DNA of 42,900 nucleotides from Anaerolineae bacterium (GCA_016789005.1 JAEURA010000108.1:1-42900); one strand, 5' to 3'. Counted from the first letter of the stretch, positions 29,040-37,534 are shown. The notes: a model not told the origin generated them from the sequence alone. Made by a program: numbers and translations.

Positions 29040-29951
29040 TTACAGCGTCAGCTTGAAGTGATTCGCCGCCGCCCGCGCCGACTTGGTGACGTTCGGCTCC
29101 TGGTCGTAGAAATCGAACTGAATGCCGGGCATCCAGTAGATCTCCTTCGGCGCGGTCAGGCGGGCATAGAACTTGCGCGCACCTTCGGGAATCGCCGCGT
29201 TTTCGCCGTGAACGATCAGCGTGGGGACGCGCACGCCGTCCGCCGCGACCGTGCCGTCAAATTCCAGCCAGGGACGCCATGACATGATGTTGAACTGGTT
29301 GGGCCACTGCGGCACCGCGCCGCGCGTGGGGTTGAGGTAGTAGTCGATGAACTCCGCCGGGAAGTTCATGCCCGCGCGGGCGTCGGTCGGGCTGGCGGCA
29401 GGGACGTATTCCTCTTCGCCCGCCGCCTCGTATTTCGCCTTCGCCGCATCCGCCAGGCTGATGCGCCAGGCGACGCCTTCCGCCCCGCCGTAGACCGAGC
29501 GCATGATCTCGATGTCGTGCAGCCAGGGGGCGAGCAGCGTCAGCGCCTTGATGCGTGGATCGCGCCCCGCTGCATACGCCATGTAGCCGGAGCTGGCGCA
29601 CACGCCCAGCCCGCCGATTCGCTCCGCATCGACGAAGGGGAGCGTCTGCGCGAAGGTCACGGCGTTGAGGATGTCCTGAATCTTGTCCGGCGGGTATTCG
29701 TACTGGCGCGGCGCGCCGCCGCTTTCGCCCCAGTGCCGAAAGTCGAAGGTGAGCGCGGGAATCCCTTCGGCAGCCATGCGGCTGGCGTAGAGATTCGCCA
29801 TCTGTTCCTTGACCGTCGTCCATGATCCGGTGACGAGGATGATGGGATACTGGCGCGCGGGGTCGAAATCGGTGGGGAGGAAAAGGTTTCCTTTGAGCGT
29901 GACGCCTTCGCTTTCAAACGTCACGTCATTCTTGCCACTCGTCCACTGCAT
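29040..29951 (-). CDS. Alpha/beta hydrolase with Cys-type nucleophile elbow
   Basis: 303 residues. After a beta-strand start (VTFESEGVTLKGNLFLPTDF) the hydrolase core follows: YPIILVTGSWTTVKEQMANLYASRMAAEGIPALTFDFRHWGESGG, IQDILNAVTFAQ, and the elbow GLGVCASSGYMAYAAGRDPRIKALTLLAPW, with Cys118 as the best nucleophile (G-x-C-x-S), though Ser120 is possible. The acid and His would lie in LIVHGENAAIPEGAR and the C-terminal part; the usual late His is not clearly placed (MPGIQFDFYDQ), so activity is uncertain. Related proteins are annotated as DLH or S15-peptidase-like. ATG 29951. Same strand as the previous hydrolase, with a 157-bp gap. Confidence 0.85.
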   Translation of the reverse strand: MQWTSGKNDVTFESEGVTLKGNLFLPTDFDPARQYPIILVTGSWTTVKEQMANLYASRMAAEGIPALTFDFRHWGESGGAPRQYEYPPDKIQDILNAVTFAQTLPFVDAERIGGLGVCASSGYMAYAAGRDPRIKALTLLAPWLHDIEIMRSVYGGAEGVAWRISLADAAKAKYEAAGEEEYVPAASPTDARAGMNFPAEFIDYYLNPTRGAVPQWPNQFNIMSWRPWLEFDGTVAADGVRVPTLIVHGENAAIPEGARKFYARLTAPKEIYWMPGIQFDFYDQEPNVTKSARAAANHFKLTL

Positions 29952-30363
29952 GATGGCTGCCTCCTGGTTGTCTATGAGGGCGTCGAAATGGATTTCGGTG
30001 AATCAGGGATGTTGAAGCGCCTGAGGTGGGCAGCAGATGATGCTAAGCTATCTCACTCGTCTTTTCAACGGTGGAGCCGGCGGACTGCAGGGCAAACGCA
30101 TCAAAATCGATGCATGGGTCAGAAAAGGTTACAAGGTATCGTAGGGAAGCGCTTCTGCGCGTCCGATACGGCTGCTTTAACCCATTATGACCTGATTGAA
30201 GATTTGTTGCGTTTGCCCTGTCGGTCATCGGCTGAAGGCGATGATTTTGACGTGGAATTGCTGTATGCTGTAGAGGCATCAAAGGACAAAATTCGGCTCC
30301 ATGCCGTGTGGTCCAGTAATGGATCCTCTATCCTTTGATGCGATTTCAAACCACTTCAGGGCT
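29952..30363. other. Gap of lower GC with possible gene remnants and a worn R1 fragment
   Basis: This 412-bp gap is less GC-rich than its surroundings. CTTTTCAACGGTGGAGCCGGCGGACTGC near 30060 is a worn R1 core. The text around it can be read as a short plus-strand peptide (LQGKRIKIDAWVRKGYKVS), and in another frame as HYDLIEDLLRLPCRSSAEGDD followed by LYAVEASKDKIRLHAVW up to 30338. These look like pieces of degraded genes, but no intact gene with a start and family match is present. Confidence 0.4.
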
Positions 30364-33300
30364 TCAATTCGCCCCAGACGCCCGCTCCAGGTTGAGCGCC
30401 AGCAGCCGCCGCAGCATCTCCTCTTCGCCGTCCGGCGTCCGCAGCCGATCCGCCAGATTATCCCAGCCATACGCCGCCAATACCGCCCGGTCCAGGGCGT
30501 CGTGCAGCGCCGCCAGCCGGGGAGCGACGCGGCGCGCCGCGTCGGGGATGCGCCCGCCGCCGTTTTCGCCGCCGGCGCGCAGCCATTCCAGGGCGTTGTA
30601 GAGGTTGGTCAGGGTGCGGTCGCGGTAGCTGCTGCTGCCCGCCGCCATCGACTCCCATTCCGGCGGGTTCAGCCAGGCGTCGCGCTCCTCGTGCAGCGCT
30701 CTGGCGGCGGCGCTGATCGCCTGATGCGCCGGGGCGTCGGTCGGCTCTTTGCCGGGGAGATAGGGGAAGGGGAAGGTCTCGAAGGTGCTGCTGGGCGTGT
30801 AGCGCGGATCATTACCCTTGCCCAACCATGTGCCCAGGCGAAGCGACCACTTTTCGTGCAGGGTGCTGTGCAGCACGCCGAAGAAATAATCATCCTCGCG
30901 GGCGAAGACATGAAGCTGGTGATCAGGTATAACGCCTGATTCGAGCCAGGCGAAGATACGATGTTTCGCAACCGAAGGCGTCACGATGTAATTGCTTTGA
31001 ACTTCCAATCTTCGGCGCATCCCTGGACGTGCCTCGACGTGTATCCACCATCGTTCGCGGTAGGTATCGCGCCGGTTCTTCTGGCGTTCGGGAAAAACAT
31101 GCTCTTCAACGTGCTGGAACGGCGCTTCGTAGAGCCTCGCCTCTTCAATGGGCATATCAGTACCGAAGTCGATGATCCACATATCACGTGGTCGATCCAC
31201 GATGTCGCGCCCGTTCACCCAGGGACGCAGCACATCACGATTGTCACGTCCACTGCTGTTTGGCATCGCCAGCATCTTCTGCGCCAGATCGTCCGGGATG
31301 TCGAACGCTCCCCCCTTTGTATCGCCCATGAAAGCGATATTCAGGTTTTCCGTGAGCCGCCGCGCCTGAGTGGCATCGATGCTGTTCTGCAAATCTGCAT
31401 TGATCTGATTCACCGGTGCGCCGTCCAGAATTCGGCGTGATTCCGTTCGGTTATCGAAGCCGACGATAGAGATGCGCACCGCCGCTCCGTTCAACACCCA
31501 GGGGCGGTCGCCCCACGCCATGAAGATGTCGCCGGTCTGTTTGATGCGATCCAGCACGACCCGATTCGCCCCGCCGCGTATCGAATTGGTCGCCAGCAGC
31601 CCGGCGCGCTTCGCCGTACCCGCCGCGATCTTCGCCCGCGCTTTTTCGTACCAGTAGCAGACCAGATCGGCTTCGTGCGGCACGCGCTCGTCATAGAGCG
31701 CGAATACGTCGTCCAGATAGGCGTCGCCCAGTTCGCTCCTCAGGCGCTTGCCGCCCAGAAACGGCGGGTTGCCGATGATCACGTCCACCGGCTGCCACTC
31801 CGGTTCGTAGGGCTTGCCCTCGGCGTCATAGCGCAGGATGGCGTCGGCGCACACGATGCGGTCCGGCTCGTCGGGCGTCAGCTTGTCGCGCAGGATGGGG
31901 TGCGGCAGCGCGTGCGGATCGTCGCCGCCCCGCCCGCTGGAGACGCGCAGCACGCCCTCGTCTTCGTAGCGCCACTGCAAATAGCCGATCCACACGGCGA
32001 CGTGCGCCAGCCGGGCGGCGAATTCATCTTTCTCGATGCCGTAGAACTGGCGCGGCGTGACGACATCGCGGAAGGGCAGCGCCAGCGGGGCGAAGAAGCG
32101 CCGGACAGACCGTTCCAGGTCCTTCATCAGGCGCAGCGCCACGTACAGAAAGTTGCCGCTGCCGCACGCCGGGTCCAGCACGGTGGTCCCTTCCAGCGCC
32201 GCCATCATGGCGTCGTGCAGGGCGATCAGCCGGGCGCGGGCGGCTTCGCGGTCACGCGGCGCGGCGGCGTTCAGATAAGTCTGCATCAGCGGCTCGGCTT
32301 CGGCGCGGACGGCGTCCCAGCGGCGGTTGAGCGGCTGCATCAGCACCGGCTCGACCACCAGCCGGATGTCCTTCTCGCCGGTGTAATGCGCGCCCAGCTG
32401 CGCCCGCTTGCTCTCGTCCAGCGCCCGCTCGAACAGCGTGCCGAAGATGGTCGGGCTGACGTGCCGCCAGTCGCGCTCGCTGCACTGTTTGAGGATGTCT
32501 ACCGCCGGGGGGATGGGCGTCAGGTCGAGTATGTCCAGCCCGTCCCCGCCGCCCGGTTCGGAGTCCGACGCAGAGTCGGCGAACAGCCCGCCGTTGAAGT
32601 AGGGGATCGGCTTGAAGGCGAAGCGCGGCGTCCGCCCGTCCATGGCGCTGAACAGCTTCCGCACCGCCTCGGCAAAGACGCCCTCGCTCCCGGCGTTGGC
32701 GAGGATGTAGCTGAGGGTGGAAACGCCGTCGAAGGTGGGCAGCAGCCCGACATCTTCCACGAACAGGGTGAAGACGAGTTTGGTCAGAAAGCGGGCGATG
32801 CGCATGCCCCCCCAGGGACCTTCCGGCGGGGCGTGTTCGCGCATCCGCCGCGCCAGCTCGGCGAAACGCATCGCCAGGTCTTCGGTCACCCGTTCGCGGC
32901 GCTTCAGCTCCTCGTCCAGGTAGCCCTTGAAGGCGTCGGGGTCGGTCAGCAGCCATTGGATGAAGCGCAGCGTCAGCGGGTCGGTCAGGTCGGCGTTGTG
33001 GAAGAGGATCGGCTTGCCGCTCATATTCACCCACTGCGGGTAGATGCGAAACTCGTCGAAGTCGCACACCACCAGCAGGGGCGGGTTATCCAGCCCGCCG
33101 CGATACGATTGAATCTGGGCGTAAGCCGCGTCCAGGTCCTTGTGTTTGCCCTTGTACTCCCAGGCGAAATGCCCGGCGTACCAGACATCCGCCCGCCCTC
33201 TGCCGCCGGTCGCCTTCTCGACCTGTTCCTCGAAGGTGAAAAAGCGCCCGTCGGGGTCCAGCTGCGTCGGCGTGGCATGCCCGACCAGCTGGCACAGCTC

Positions 33301-33384
33301 GTTGAAGTGGCTCTGCGCCGCCTGCTGTTCGCGCAGGGCGCTTTTGCCCCAGCGTTCGACAAAATCCTGAGGTGTAAGGGTCAT
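30364..33384 (-). CDS. MmeI-like type IIL restriction-modification enzyme
   Basis: 1006-residue single-chain nuclease and adenine methyltransferase. The N-terminal nuclease has D66-x9-E76-Y-K78 (ADVWYAGHFAWEYKGK), the same D-x9-ExK spacing as in MmeI. A helical connector follows, then the methyltransferase: motif I DPACGSGNF (404-412) and catalytic motif IV NPPF (539-542), giving N6-adenine methylation. The part from about 640 to 870 should hold the target recognition domain (GDTKGGAFDIPDDLAQKMLAMPNSSGRDNRDVL...RDMWIIDFG). Such enzymes modify one strand and cut about 20 nt away. The protein is somewhat longer than MmeI (919) but all parts look intact. It defends against phage without a partner gene. 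Start ATG 33384. The specificity cannot be read by eye. Confidence 0.93.
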   Translation of the reverse strand: MTLTPQDFVERWGKSALREQQAAQSHFNELCQLVGHATPTQLDPDGRFFTFEEQVEKATGGRGRADVWYAGHFAWEYKGKHKDLDAAYAQIQSYRGGLDNPPLLVVCDFDEFRIYPQWVNMSGKPILFHNADLTDPLTLRFIQWLLTDPDAFKGYLDEELKRRERVTEDLAMRFAELARRMREHAPPEGPWGGMRIARFLTKLVFTLFVEDVGLLPTFDGVSTLSYILANAGSEGVFAEAVRKLFSAMDGRTPRFAFKPIPYFNGGLFADSASDSEPGGGDGLDILDLTPIPPAVDILKQCSERDWRHVSPTIFGTLFERALDESKRAQLGAHYTGEKDIRLVVEPVLMQPLNRRWDAVRAEAEPLMQTYLNAAAPRDREAARARLIALHDAMMAALEGTTVLDPACGSGNFLYVALRLMKDLERSVRRFFAPLALPFRDVVTPRQFYGIEKDEFAARLAHVAVWIGYLQWRYEDEGVLRVSSGRGGDDPHALPHPILRDKLTPDEPDRIVCADAILRYDAEGKPYEPEWQPVDVIIGNPPFLGGKRLRSELGDAYLDDVFALYDERVPHEADLVCYWYEKARAKIAAGTAKRAGLLATNSIRGGANRVVLDRIKQTGDIFMAWGDRPWVLNGAAVRISIVGFDNRTESRRILDGAPVNQINADLQNSIDATQARRLTENLNIAFMGDTKGGAFDIPDDLAQKMLAMPNSSGRDNRDVLRPWVNGRDIVDRPRDMWIIDFGTDMPIEEARLYEAPFQHVEEHVFPERQKNRRDTYRERWWIHVEARPGMRRRLEVQSNYIVTPSVAKHRIFAWLESGVIPDHQLHVFAREDDYFFGVLHSTLHEKWSLRLGTWLGKGNDPRYTPSSTFETFPFPYLPGKEPTDAPAHQAISAAARALHEERDAWLNPPEWESMAAGSSSYRDRTLTNLYNALEWLRAGGENGGGRIPDAARRVAPRLAALHDALDRAVLAAYGWDNLADRLRTPDGEEEMLRRLLALNLERASGAN

Positions 33385-33481
33385 GGGCTGCGCCTTTGCG
33401 GGAGTGCCGAGACGATCACGCGCAATACCTGGGCTTTTGCTCTTGCCTCATCCCTCACCGCTCATTCCTCATCTCTCACCC

Positions 33482-33847
33482 CTACGGCAGATATTTGCGG
33501 ATCGTCTCCGAAAAACTGCGCAGGCTGATCGGCTTGGTGATGTAGTCGTCGCAGCCGGCTTCCATCGCCCGGTCGCGGTCGCCCAGCATGGCGTGGGCGG
33601 TCAGGGCGATCACCGGGATGGCGTGGAGCGCCGGGATGGCTTTGATCTGGCGGGTCGCCGTCCAGCCATCCATCTGCGGCATCGACAGGTCCATGAGGAT
33701 GAGATCGGGGATTTCGCGTTCGGCAGCGGCGACTCCCTCCGCGCCGTTGCGCGCCCTCACCGTCGCATAGCCGAACGCTTCCAGGATGTCGCACATCAGG
33801 GTCATGTTGTCGGCGTTGTCTTCGACAACAAGTACGCGCTTGCTCAA
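33482..33847 (-). CDS. Response regulator, single CheY-like receiver domain
   Basis: 121 residues, receiver domain only: RVLVVEDNADNM (acidic pair E9/D10), phosphoacceptor Asp53 in DLILMDLSMPQMDG, the Thr switch in IALTAHAM and the Lys of YITKPISL. No output domain, so it works by protein-protein contact, e.g. in a hybrid kinase relay. The start is TTG 33847, which has GAGGGGG at six bases and begins directly at the first strand; an upstream in-frame ATG would add 30 low-complexity residues. No histidine kinase is in the window. Confidence 0.93.
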   Translation of the reverse strand: MSKRVLVVEDNADNMTLMCDILEAFGYATVRARNGAEGVAAAEREIPDLILMDLSMPQMDGWTATRQIKAIPALHAIPVIALTAHAMLGDRDRAMEAGCDDYITKPISLRSFSETIRKYLP

Positions 33848-33890
33848 GGCTTCCCCCTCGCTGTCCTGCCGCTCATGCCGCCGCGCCCCT

Positions 33891-34199
33891 TCAGGGTTTG
33901 ATGCGGGTGCTGCGCTTGCCCTCGCCCGGTTCGCCATCGGCGTCCAGCGCCGTTGGCTTGGCGTTCTGACGGGGCGTGTCGCCGTTCAGGAGGTACTCGC
34001 CCGTCAGCGCCTCAAGCTGGGTCATCGTCTCGTCGTCGTACTCGATGAATCCGCAGATGTCGCAGTTCCAGGCGGTGATATTCGGAACGCTGAGGAGCGT
34101 GCCGCGATAGACCGTCGTGTAGGTTGCCTGAATGGGCTGCAGCGTGCCGATCTGGCAGCGCGGGCAGGTGTGCTTGGGGGGGCTGATCTTGGGTCCCAT
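33891..34199 (-). CDS. YgiT-type zinc-finger protein
   Basis: 102 residues. Two CxxC pairs, TCPRCQIGTLQPIQATYTTVYRG and AWNCDICGFIEYDD, form a zinc ribbon of the YgiT/MqsA N-terminal type: C-P-x-C-x-x-G-x-L...Y.G..l.vpni..w.CdxCGf. In this family the finger often belongs to an antitoxin or small regulator. The C-terminal third (from TGEYLLNG) is charged and disordered-looking, with no HTH. Start ATG 34199. It lies between the response regulator and the signal peptidase genes on the same strand. No toxin gene is adjacent. Confidence 0.8.
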   Translation of the reverse strand: MGPKISPPKHTCPRCQIGTLQPIQATYTTVYRGTLLSVPNITAWNCDICGFIEYDDETMTQLEALTGEYLLNGDTPRQNAKPTALDADGEPGEGKRSTRIKP

Positions 34200-34250
34200 G
34201 CGGCTGTCCCTCCTTGATGAACGACCAAACCGTCGAGAATGCCATTTCGT

Positions 34251-34345
34251 CTAGCGGGCGAGCCGGCGGCTCGCCCCTACACCCTCCCCTCCTGCGCTTC
34301 GCTTAGCTTCCACTGCGTGGGGAGGGGACTGAGGGGTGAGGACCC
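34251..34345. repeat. R1 core joined to an R2 hairpin
   Basis: GGGCGAGCCGGCGGCTCGCCC plus CCTAC (R1) is followed directly by CCTCCCCTCC...CCACTGCGTGGGGAGGGGACTGAGGGGTGAGG (R2). The two families thus meet end to end, just before the signal peptidase stop codon. Confidence 0.65.
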
Positions 34346-34936
34346 TTATTCTGGAAACAGATACCGTACCACGATTCCCCAGTCCTCGGGGGGCCAGTAG
34401 CGGACCACCGCTTCCCCAATGATCCGGTCGTGGCTGACCGGTCCGAAAGCGCGCGAGTCCCGGCTGTTGTTCCGGTTGTCGCCCATGAAGAAGTAGCTCC
34501 CTTCTGGCACTTCCCAGGTGCGATCCTGGCAGCTTGACGTGGTGCACAGCTCCTTGAGGTACGGTTCATCGAGGGGGTTGCCGTCGACGTACACCTGACC
34601 GTCGCGGATCATCACCGTCTCGCCGGGCATGCCGATCAGCCGCTTGATCAGCAGCGGGTCGTCCGCCTGCTGATCGTCGCCCGGCGCGTCGAAGACGACG
34701 ATGTCGCCGCGCTGCGGGTCTCCGAACAGGTAGTGCAGCCGGCTGACCAGGAGATACTGATCGACACGGAAGTTGGGCTGCATGCTGGGACCTTCGATGT
34801 AGAAGCGCACCGTCGCCAGGTTCACCAGCGTGTAGACCAGCAGGATCAGCAGGATCGTCTCGACGATTTCGCGCACCAGCCCCCCGCGATGCAGGTGCGG
34901 GCGCGGCTTCAAAGCCGCTGCTTCAGCATTCACCAT
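34346..34936 (-). CDS. lepB: Signal peptidase I, copy 1
   Basis: 196 residues. It removes signal peptides of exported proteins. One N-terminal membrane helix (EIVETILLILLVYTLVNLATV), then the catalytic Ser51 in EGPSMQPNF, the general base Lys98 in LIKRLIGMPGE, and the family box MGDNRNNSRDSRAFGPV. The active site faces outside the cytoplasmic membrane. The start at ATG 34936 gives a normal short cytosolic tail; a TTG 12 codons upstream is in frame. A second signal peptidase gene ends 37 bp upstream on the same strand, so the pair is tandem. The extra Cys pair (LCTTSSCQD) is also found in copy 2 (ANSCSD region), suggesting a disulfide. Confidence 0.95.
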   Translation of the reverse strand: MVNAEAAALKPRPHLHRGGLVREIVETILLILLVYTLVNLATVRFYIEGPSMQPNFRVDQYLLVSRLHYLFGDPQRGDIVVFDAPGDDQQADDPLLIKRLIGMPGETVMIRDGQVYVDGNPLDEPYLKELCTTSSCQDRTWEVPEGSYFFMGDNRNNSRDSRAFGPVSHDRIIGEAVVRYWPPEDWGIVVRYLFPE

Positions 34937-34973
34937 AGCCCGTTTTATCCCAATTATTTCCCTATATCCCAAA

Positions 34974-35585
34974 TCAATCCTTGGGATATGCGATGTCCAT
35001 GACCGAGCCGATCTGGTTCAGGGGCCAATATCGCACCAACGCCTCGCCAACGATGAACCGGCGGTTGACCACGCCAAACGCCCGCGAATCGCTGCTGTGG
35101 TTGCGGTTGTCGCCCATGACGAAGAATTCATCCGCCCCGATCTCCCAGACGCGGTCCGAGCAGGAATTGGCACACGGTTCGTTGATGTAGGGTTCGTTCA
35201 GCGCTTCGCCGTTGACGTACACCTGGCGGTCGCGGATCTCGACGGTATCGCCCGGTCTGCCGATCACCCGCTTGATGTAGTCCTGCTGCGGGTTGTTGGG
35301 ATAGTGAAAGACCACGATGTCGCCGCGCTGCGGTTCGCCCAGCAGATAGCTGAGCCGGCTGACCAGGATGTATTCGCCGGTGTGAAAGTTCGGCTCCATG
35401 CTGGCGCCTTCCACGACGAAGCGCGCCGTCGCCAGATTCACCAGGGCGAACAGCACCGCGACCCAGATGACGGTATCGAACGTTTCACGTAGACTTCGGG
35501 CGACACTGCGGTATTGCAGGCGAGGGCGTGGGATCGATTGTGCTTGCAGTTCGTCCAAGTTGGTCTGTTCTTGATAGGTGCGCAT
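34974..35585 (-). CDS. lepB: Signal peptidase I, copy 2
   Basis: 203 residues, about half identical to copy 1 by eye. Membrane helix FDTVIWVAVLFALVNLATARF, catalytic Ser62 in EGASMEPNF, Lys105 in YIKRVIGRPGD, and the box MGDNRNHSSDSRAFGVV. It is first in the tandem pair. A promoter with TTGTGC and TATAAT lies so close that transcription should start within a few bases of the ATG at 35585, so the mRNA may be leaderless or nearly so; no ribosome-binding site is seen. Both copies look active; division of labour between them is unknown. Confidence 0.95.
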   Translation of the reverse strand: MRTYQEQTNLDELQAQSIPRPRLQYRSVARSLRETFDTVIWVAVLFALVNLATARFVVEGASMEPNFHTGEYILVSRLSYLLGEPQRGDIVVFHYPNNPQQDYIKRVIGRPGDTVEIRDRQVYVNGEALNEPYINEPCANSCSDRVWEIGADEFFVMGDNRNHSSDSRAFGVVNRRFIVGEALVRYWPLNQIGSVMDIAYPKD

Positions 35586-35595
35586 ACTGGGATCG

Positions 35596-35624
35596 ATTAT
35601 AGACCGCATCCGAATCGCGCACAA
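35596..35624 (-). promoter_or_regulatory. Promoter of the signal peptidase pair
   Basis: On the minus strand TTGTGC (35624-35619) and TATAAT (35601-35596) with 17 bp spacing. The predicted transcription start falls about at 35589-35585, at or next to the ATG. Confidence 0.65.
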
Positions 35625-35786
35625 TCGCAAATCGGCAGTTTCTCAGGGGACTCTCTTCAGATTTCACGCTGGGTCGGAACGGGAGCATAATGGATTCATG
35701 GGCGATAGCCATGAACCGGATGCAGAAATGATCGCCTGCGACGATAATTCATGTGTAGAAGTCTGAATGAGCGAGGAGCCGGGCTG

Positions 35787-36182
35787 ATGTCGGTTCAACT
35801 GAACATCGATTACCTTCAGGTGATTCAGCTTGTGGAACAGCTTACCGAAGGGGAACAGAACAATCTCATCAGGCAGATATTGCTGCGCCGGACGGAACAG
35901 CGCACCTTGACGGTTGAGGAAAGACTGCGGCTCTTTGATGCCGCTAAGCTGCATGCAGAGGTAAACGAGACGCCGTCTGTGCGCCGAGAAGACTGGTATG
36001 GCGCTGATCTCATATCCGACGAGTGGCAAACAGGTGCACGATGCCAATCTGGTGGCGACGATGCTTGTCTATGGCATCGATACCCTTCTCACGATCAACA
36101 TGGACGACCTGAAGCGTTACATGGACAGGATCACGCTGGTTTCGCCCGCAAGCGTCTTGTGAAGACGCCGCGCCGCGTGTAA
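35787..36182 (+). pseudogene. Antitoxin gene of a PIN-type toxin-antitoxin pair, C-terminus altered by a deletion
   Basis: The first 74 residues are a typical small antitoxin of the PIN-linked kind seen in Chloroflexota and cyanobacteria: MSVQLNIDYLQVIQLVEQL, TEGEQNNLIRQILLRR, LTVEERLRLFDAAKLHAEVN, and PSVRREDWYGAD, where relatives normally stop a few residues later. Here the frame runs on through the remnant of the toxin gene in the wrong frame (to 36182), so the natural stop has been lost together with the start of the toxin gene. ATG 35787 follows GAGGAG at eight bases. The antitoxin half may still be made, with a meaningless tail. Confidence 0.65.
36010..36162 (+). pseudogene. PIN-domain toxin (VapC-like) remnant, C-terminal part only
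   Basis: In the +1 frame relative to the antitoxin the sequence reads SGKQVHDANLVATMLVYGID and TLLTINMDDLKRYMDRITLV before a TGA. This is the C-terminal part of a PIN domain: HDANLVA carries the conserved Asp of the active site and TINMDDLKRY the last acidic residue. The first 80 or so residues, with the first catalytic Asp, are missing, so no active ribonuclease can be made. The junction with the antitoxin gene lies near 36008. Confidence 0.7.
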
Positions 36183-36204
36183 GACGGACTATCGCCGTAG
36201 CTCA

Positions 36205-36259
36205 GCGAGGATGTCGCGAGGATGTCGCGAGGATGTCGCGAGGATGTCGCGAGGATGTC
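36205..36259 (+). repeat. Tandem repeat, five perfect 11-bp units
   Basis: GCGAGGATGTC is repeated five times without change. It lies in the gap between the toxin remnant and the M20 peptidase gene. Unit length equals about one helical turn. No start codon or frame of interest spans it. Confidence 0.9.
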
Positions 36260-36379
36260 GGGTGTCGAATCATCCCGACAAACAGTGATGCCACCAAACG
36301 CCGGCGAAAAGAGGCGGCTGACCTGCCCGCCTCTTCTTAAGTCTTCACAGACAGCCCGTAAAGGCGCGCGCCGTCACCC

Positions 36380-37534
36380 TCAGGCGCCCTCCATCACCCA
36401 GTCTTTGAGCATCCCGGCGATCAGCGTGCAGCGGCGCGGCAGGCTGGCGATCACCACATGCTCGTGCAGCGCGTGCAGCCCGTCGCCCTGCGGACCCAGC
36501 CCATCCAGCACCGGCACGCCGAGCGTGGCGACGGTGTTGCCGTCCGACGCGCCGCCGCTGCCATCCTCGCGGATGGTCAAGCCGTAGCGCTCGCCGATGG
36601 CTTTGCACTGGGCGTAGGTGCGCTGCATCAGCGCGTTGCGCTCCATCGGCTTATGTCCGTTGATCCGGCTGATCTTGACTTTCGCGCCGGGGACGAAGGG
36701 CGTCGCGTCGGTCATCGCCGCTTCGATATCGTCGGCGGCGCGCACCGTCAGCACGCGGGTGTCGATGTACGCCGTGACGTGCGCCGGGATGACGTTGGTG
36801 GCGCTTCCGCCTTCGACCATCGTCACGCTGACCGACGTGCCGTTCTTCAGATCGTTCATCTCGCGCGCTCGCAGCGCCTGCTGGGCGAACTCGATGATGG
36901 CGTTGATGCCTTTTTCCGGGGCGTTGCCGGCGTGCGAGGGCAGCCCTTCGATCTCCATCTTGTAGGTGGCGATGCCCTTGCGCCACGTCTTGAGCGCCTC
37001 ATCGATGGTTGCCGGTTCCATGACCAGCACCAGCCCCGCCTGTGCCGAGTATTCCTTGATGTAGGGTGTGGAATACAGGCTGCCGACCTCTTCGTCGGTC
37101 GTCATCAGCACCCAGATCGGGCGGTTGGGGAACTGATTCAGCGTGCGCAGCCCGCGAATCGACTCCAGGACGATGGTGATGCCGCCCTTCATGTCGATAG
37201 CGCCGGGTCCGAACAGCCGCCCGTCAGCGTCGATGCGCACCGGGCGCTCCGCCAGCGTGCCCAGCCCCCATACCGTATCAATGTGGATCAGGAACATGAT
37301 CGGTTTGCCGGGGGCGGTCTCGTTCCACCTGGCAAAGAGCATATCGCCGACCTCGGACTGAGCGATGCGCGTCACCGACGATGCGCCCAGTTCGGTGAAC
37401 TGCGCCTGCAGGAAATCGGTGAGCTTATCAACCTTGTCCTTGTCCTTCGTGCCGGACTCGTGGTTGACCAGGGCAGTCAGCATCTCGACCATCGTCGATT
37501 GCTGACTTTGAAAGTACTGGAGCAGTTCTGACAT
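36380..37534 (-). CDS. M20 family metallopeptidase (glutamate carboxypeptidase-like)
   Basis: 384 residues of the M20A/ArgE-DapE-CPG2 group, di-zinc enzymes that cut peptide or amide bonds at the C-terminus. Metal ligands: His84 in FLIHIDTVWG (with Asp86), the bridging Asp114 in GPGAIDMKGG, the base Glu148 and ligand Glu149 in TTDEEVGS, and a late His in LHALHEHV. The dimerisation domain lies between, with ITFAQQALRA-like helices and NVIPAHVTAYIDTRV. The pattern is closest to carboxypeptidase G2 (folate/glutamate). ATG 37534. Divergent from the terminase-like gene, with a shared 223-bp control region that contains LexA-like half sites. Cytosolic, since no signal peptide is seen. Confidence 0.93.
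   Translation of the reverse strand: MSELLQYFQSQQSTMVEMLTALVNHESGTKDKDKVDKLTDFLQAQFTELGASSVTRIAQSEVGDMLFARWNETAPGKPIMFLIHIDTVWGLGTLAERPVRIDADGRLFGPGAIDMKGGITIVLESIRGLRTLNQFPNRPIWVLMTTDEEVGSLYSTPYIKEYSAQAGLVLVMEPATIDEALKTWRKGIATYKMEIEGLPSHAGNAPEKGINAIIEFAQQALRAREMNDLKNGTSVSVTMVEGGSATNVIPAHVTAYIDTRVLTVRAADDIEAAMTDATPFVPGAKVKISRINGHKPMERNALMQRTYAQCKAIGERYGLTIREDGSGGASDGNTVATLGVPVLDGLGPQGDGLHALHEHVVIASLPRRCTLIAGMLKDWVMEGA

Noticed and set aside
29988..30338. 116-codon plus-strand open frame before the MmeI-like gene
   Set aside because: Crosses a worn R1 fragment and shows broken protein-like pieces in different frames; more likely debris than a gene.
31675..33528. 617-codon plus-strand open frame opposite the MmeI-like gene
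   Set aside because: Antisense shadow, no recognisable domain, no plausible start signal.
35578..35766. 62-codon plus-strand frame between signal peptidase and antitoxin genes
   Set aside because: Covers the divergent promoter region, no ribosome-binding site and no family resemblance.
36192..36215. GCCGTAGCTCAGCGAGG resembling the 5' part of a tRNA
   Set aside because: The matching acceptor arm, anticodon arm and T arm are absent; it runs straight into the 11-bp tandem repeat.
36205..36259. CRISPR array
   Set aside because: The 11-bp units are contiguous with no spacers and there are no cas genes.
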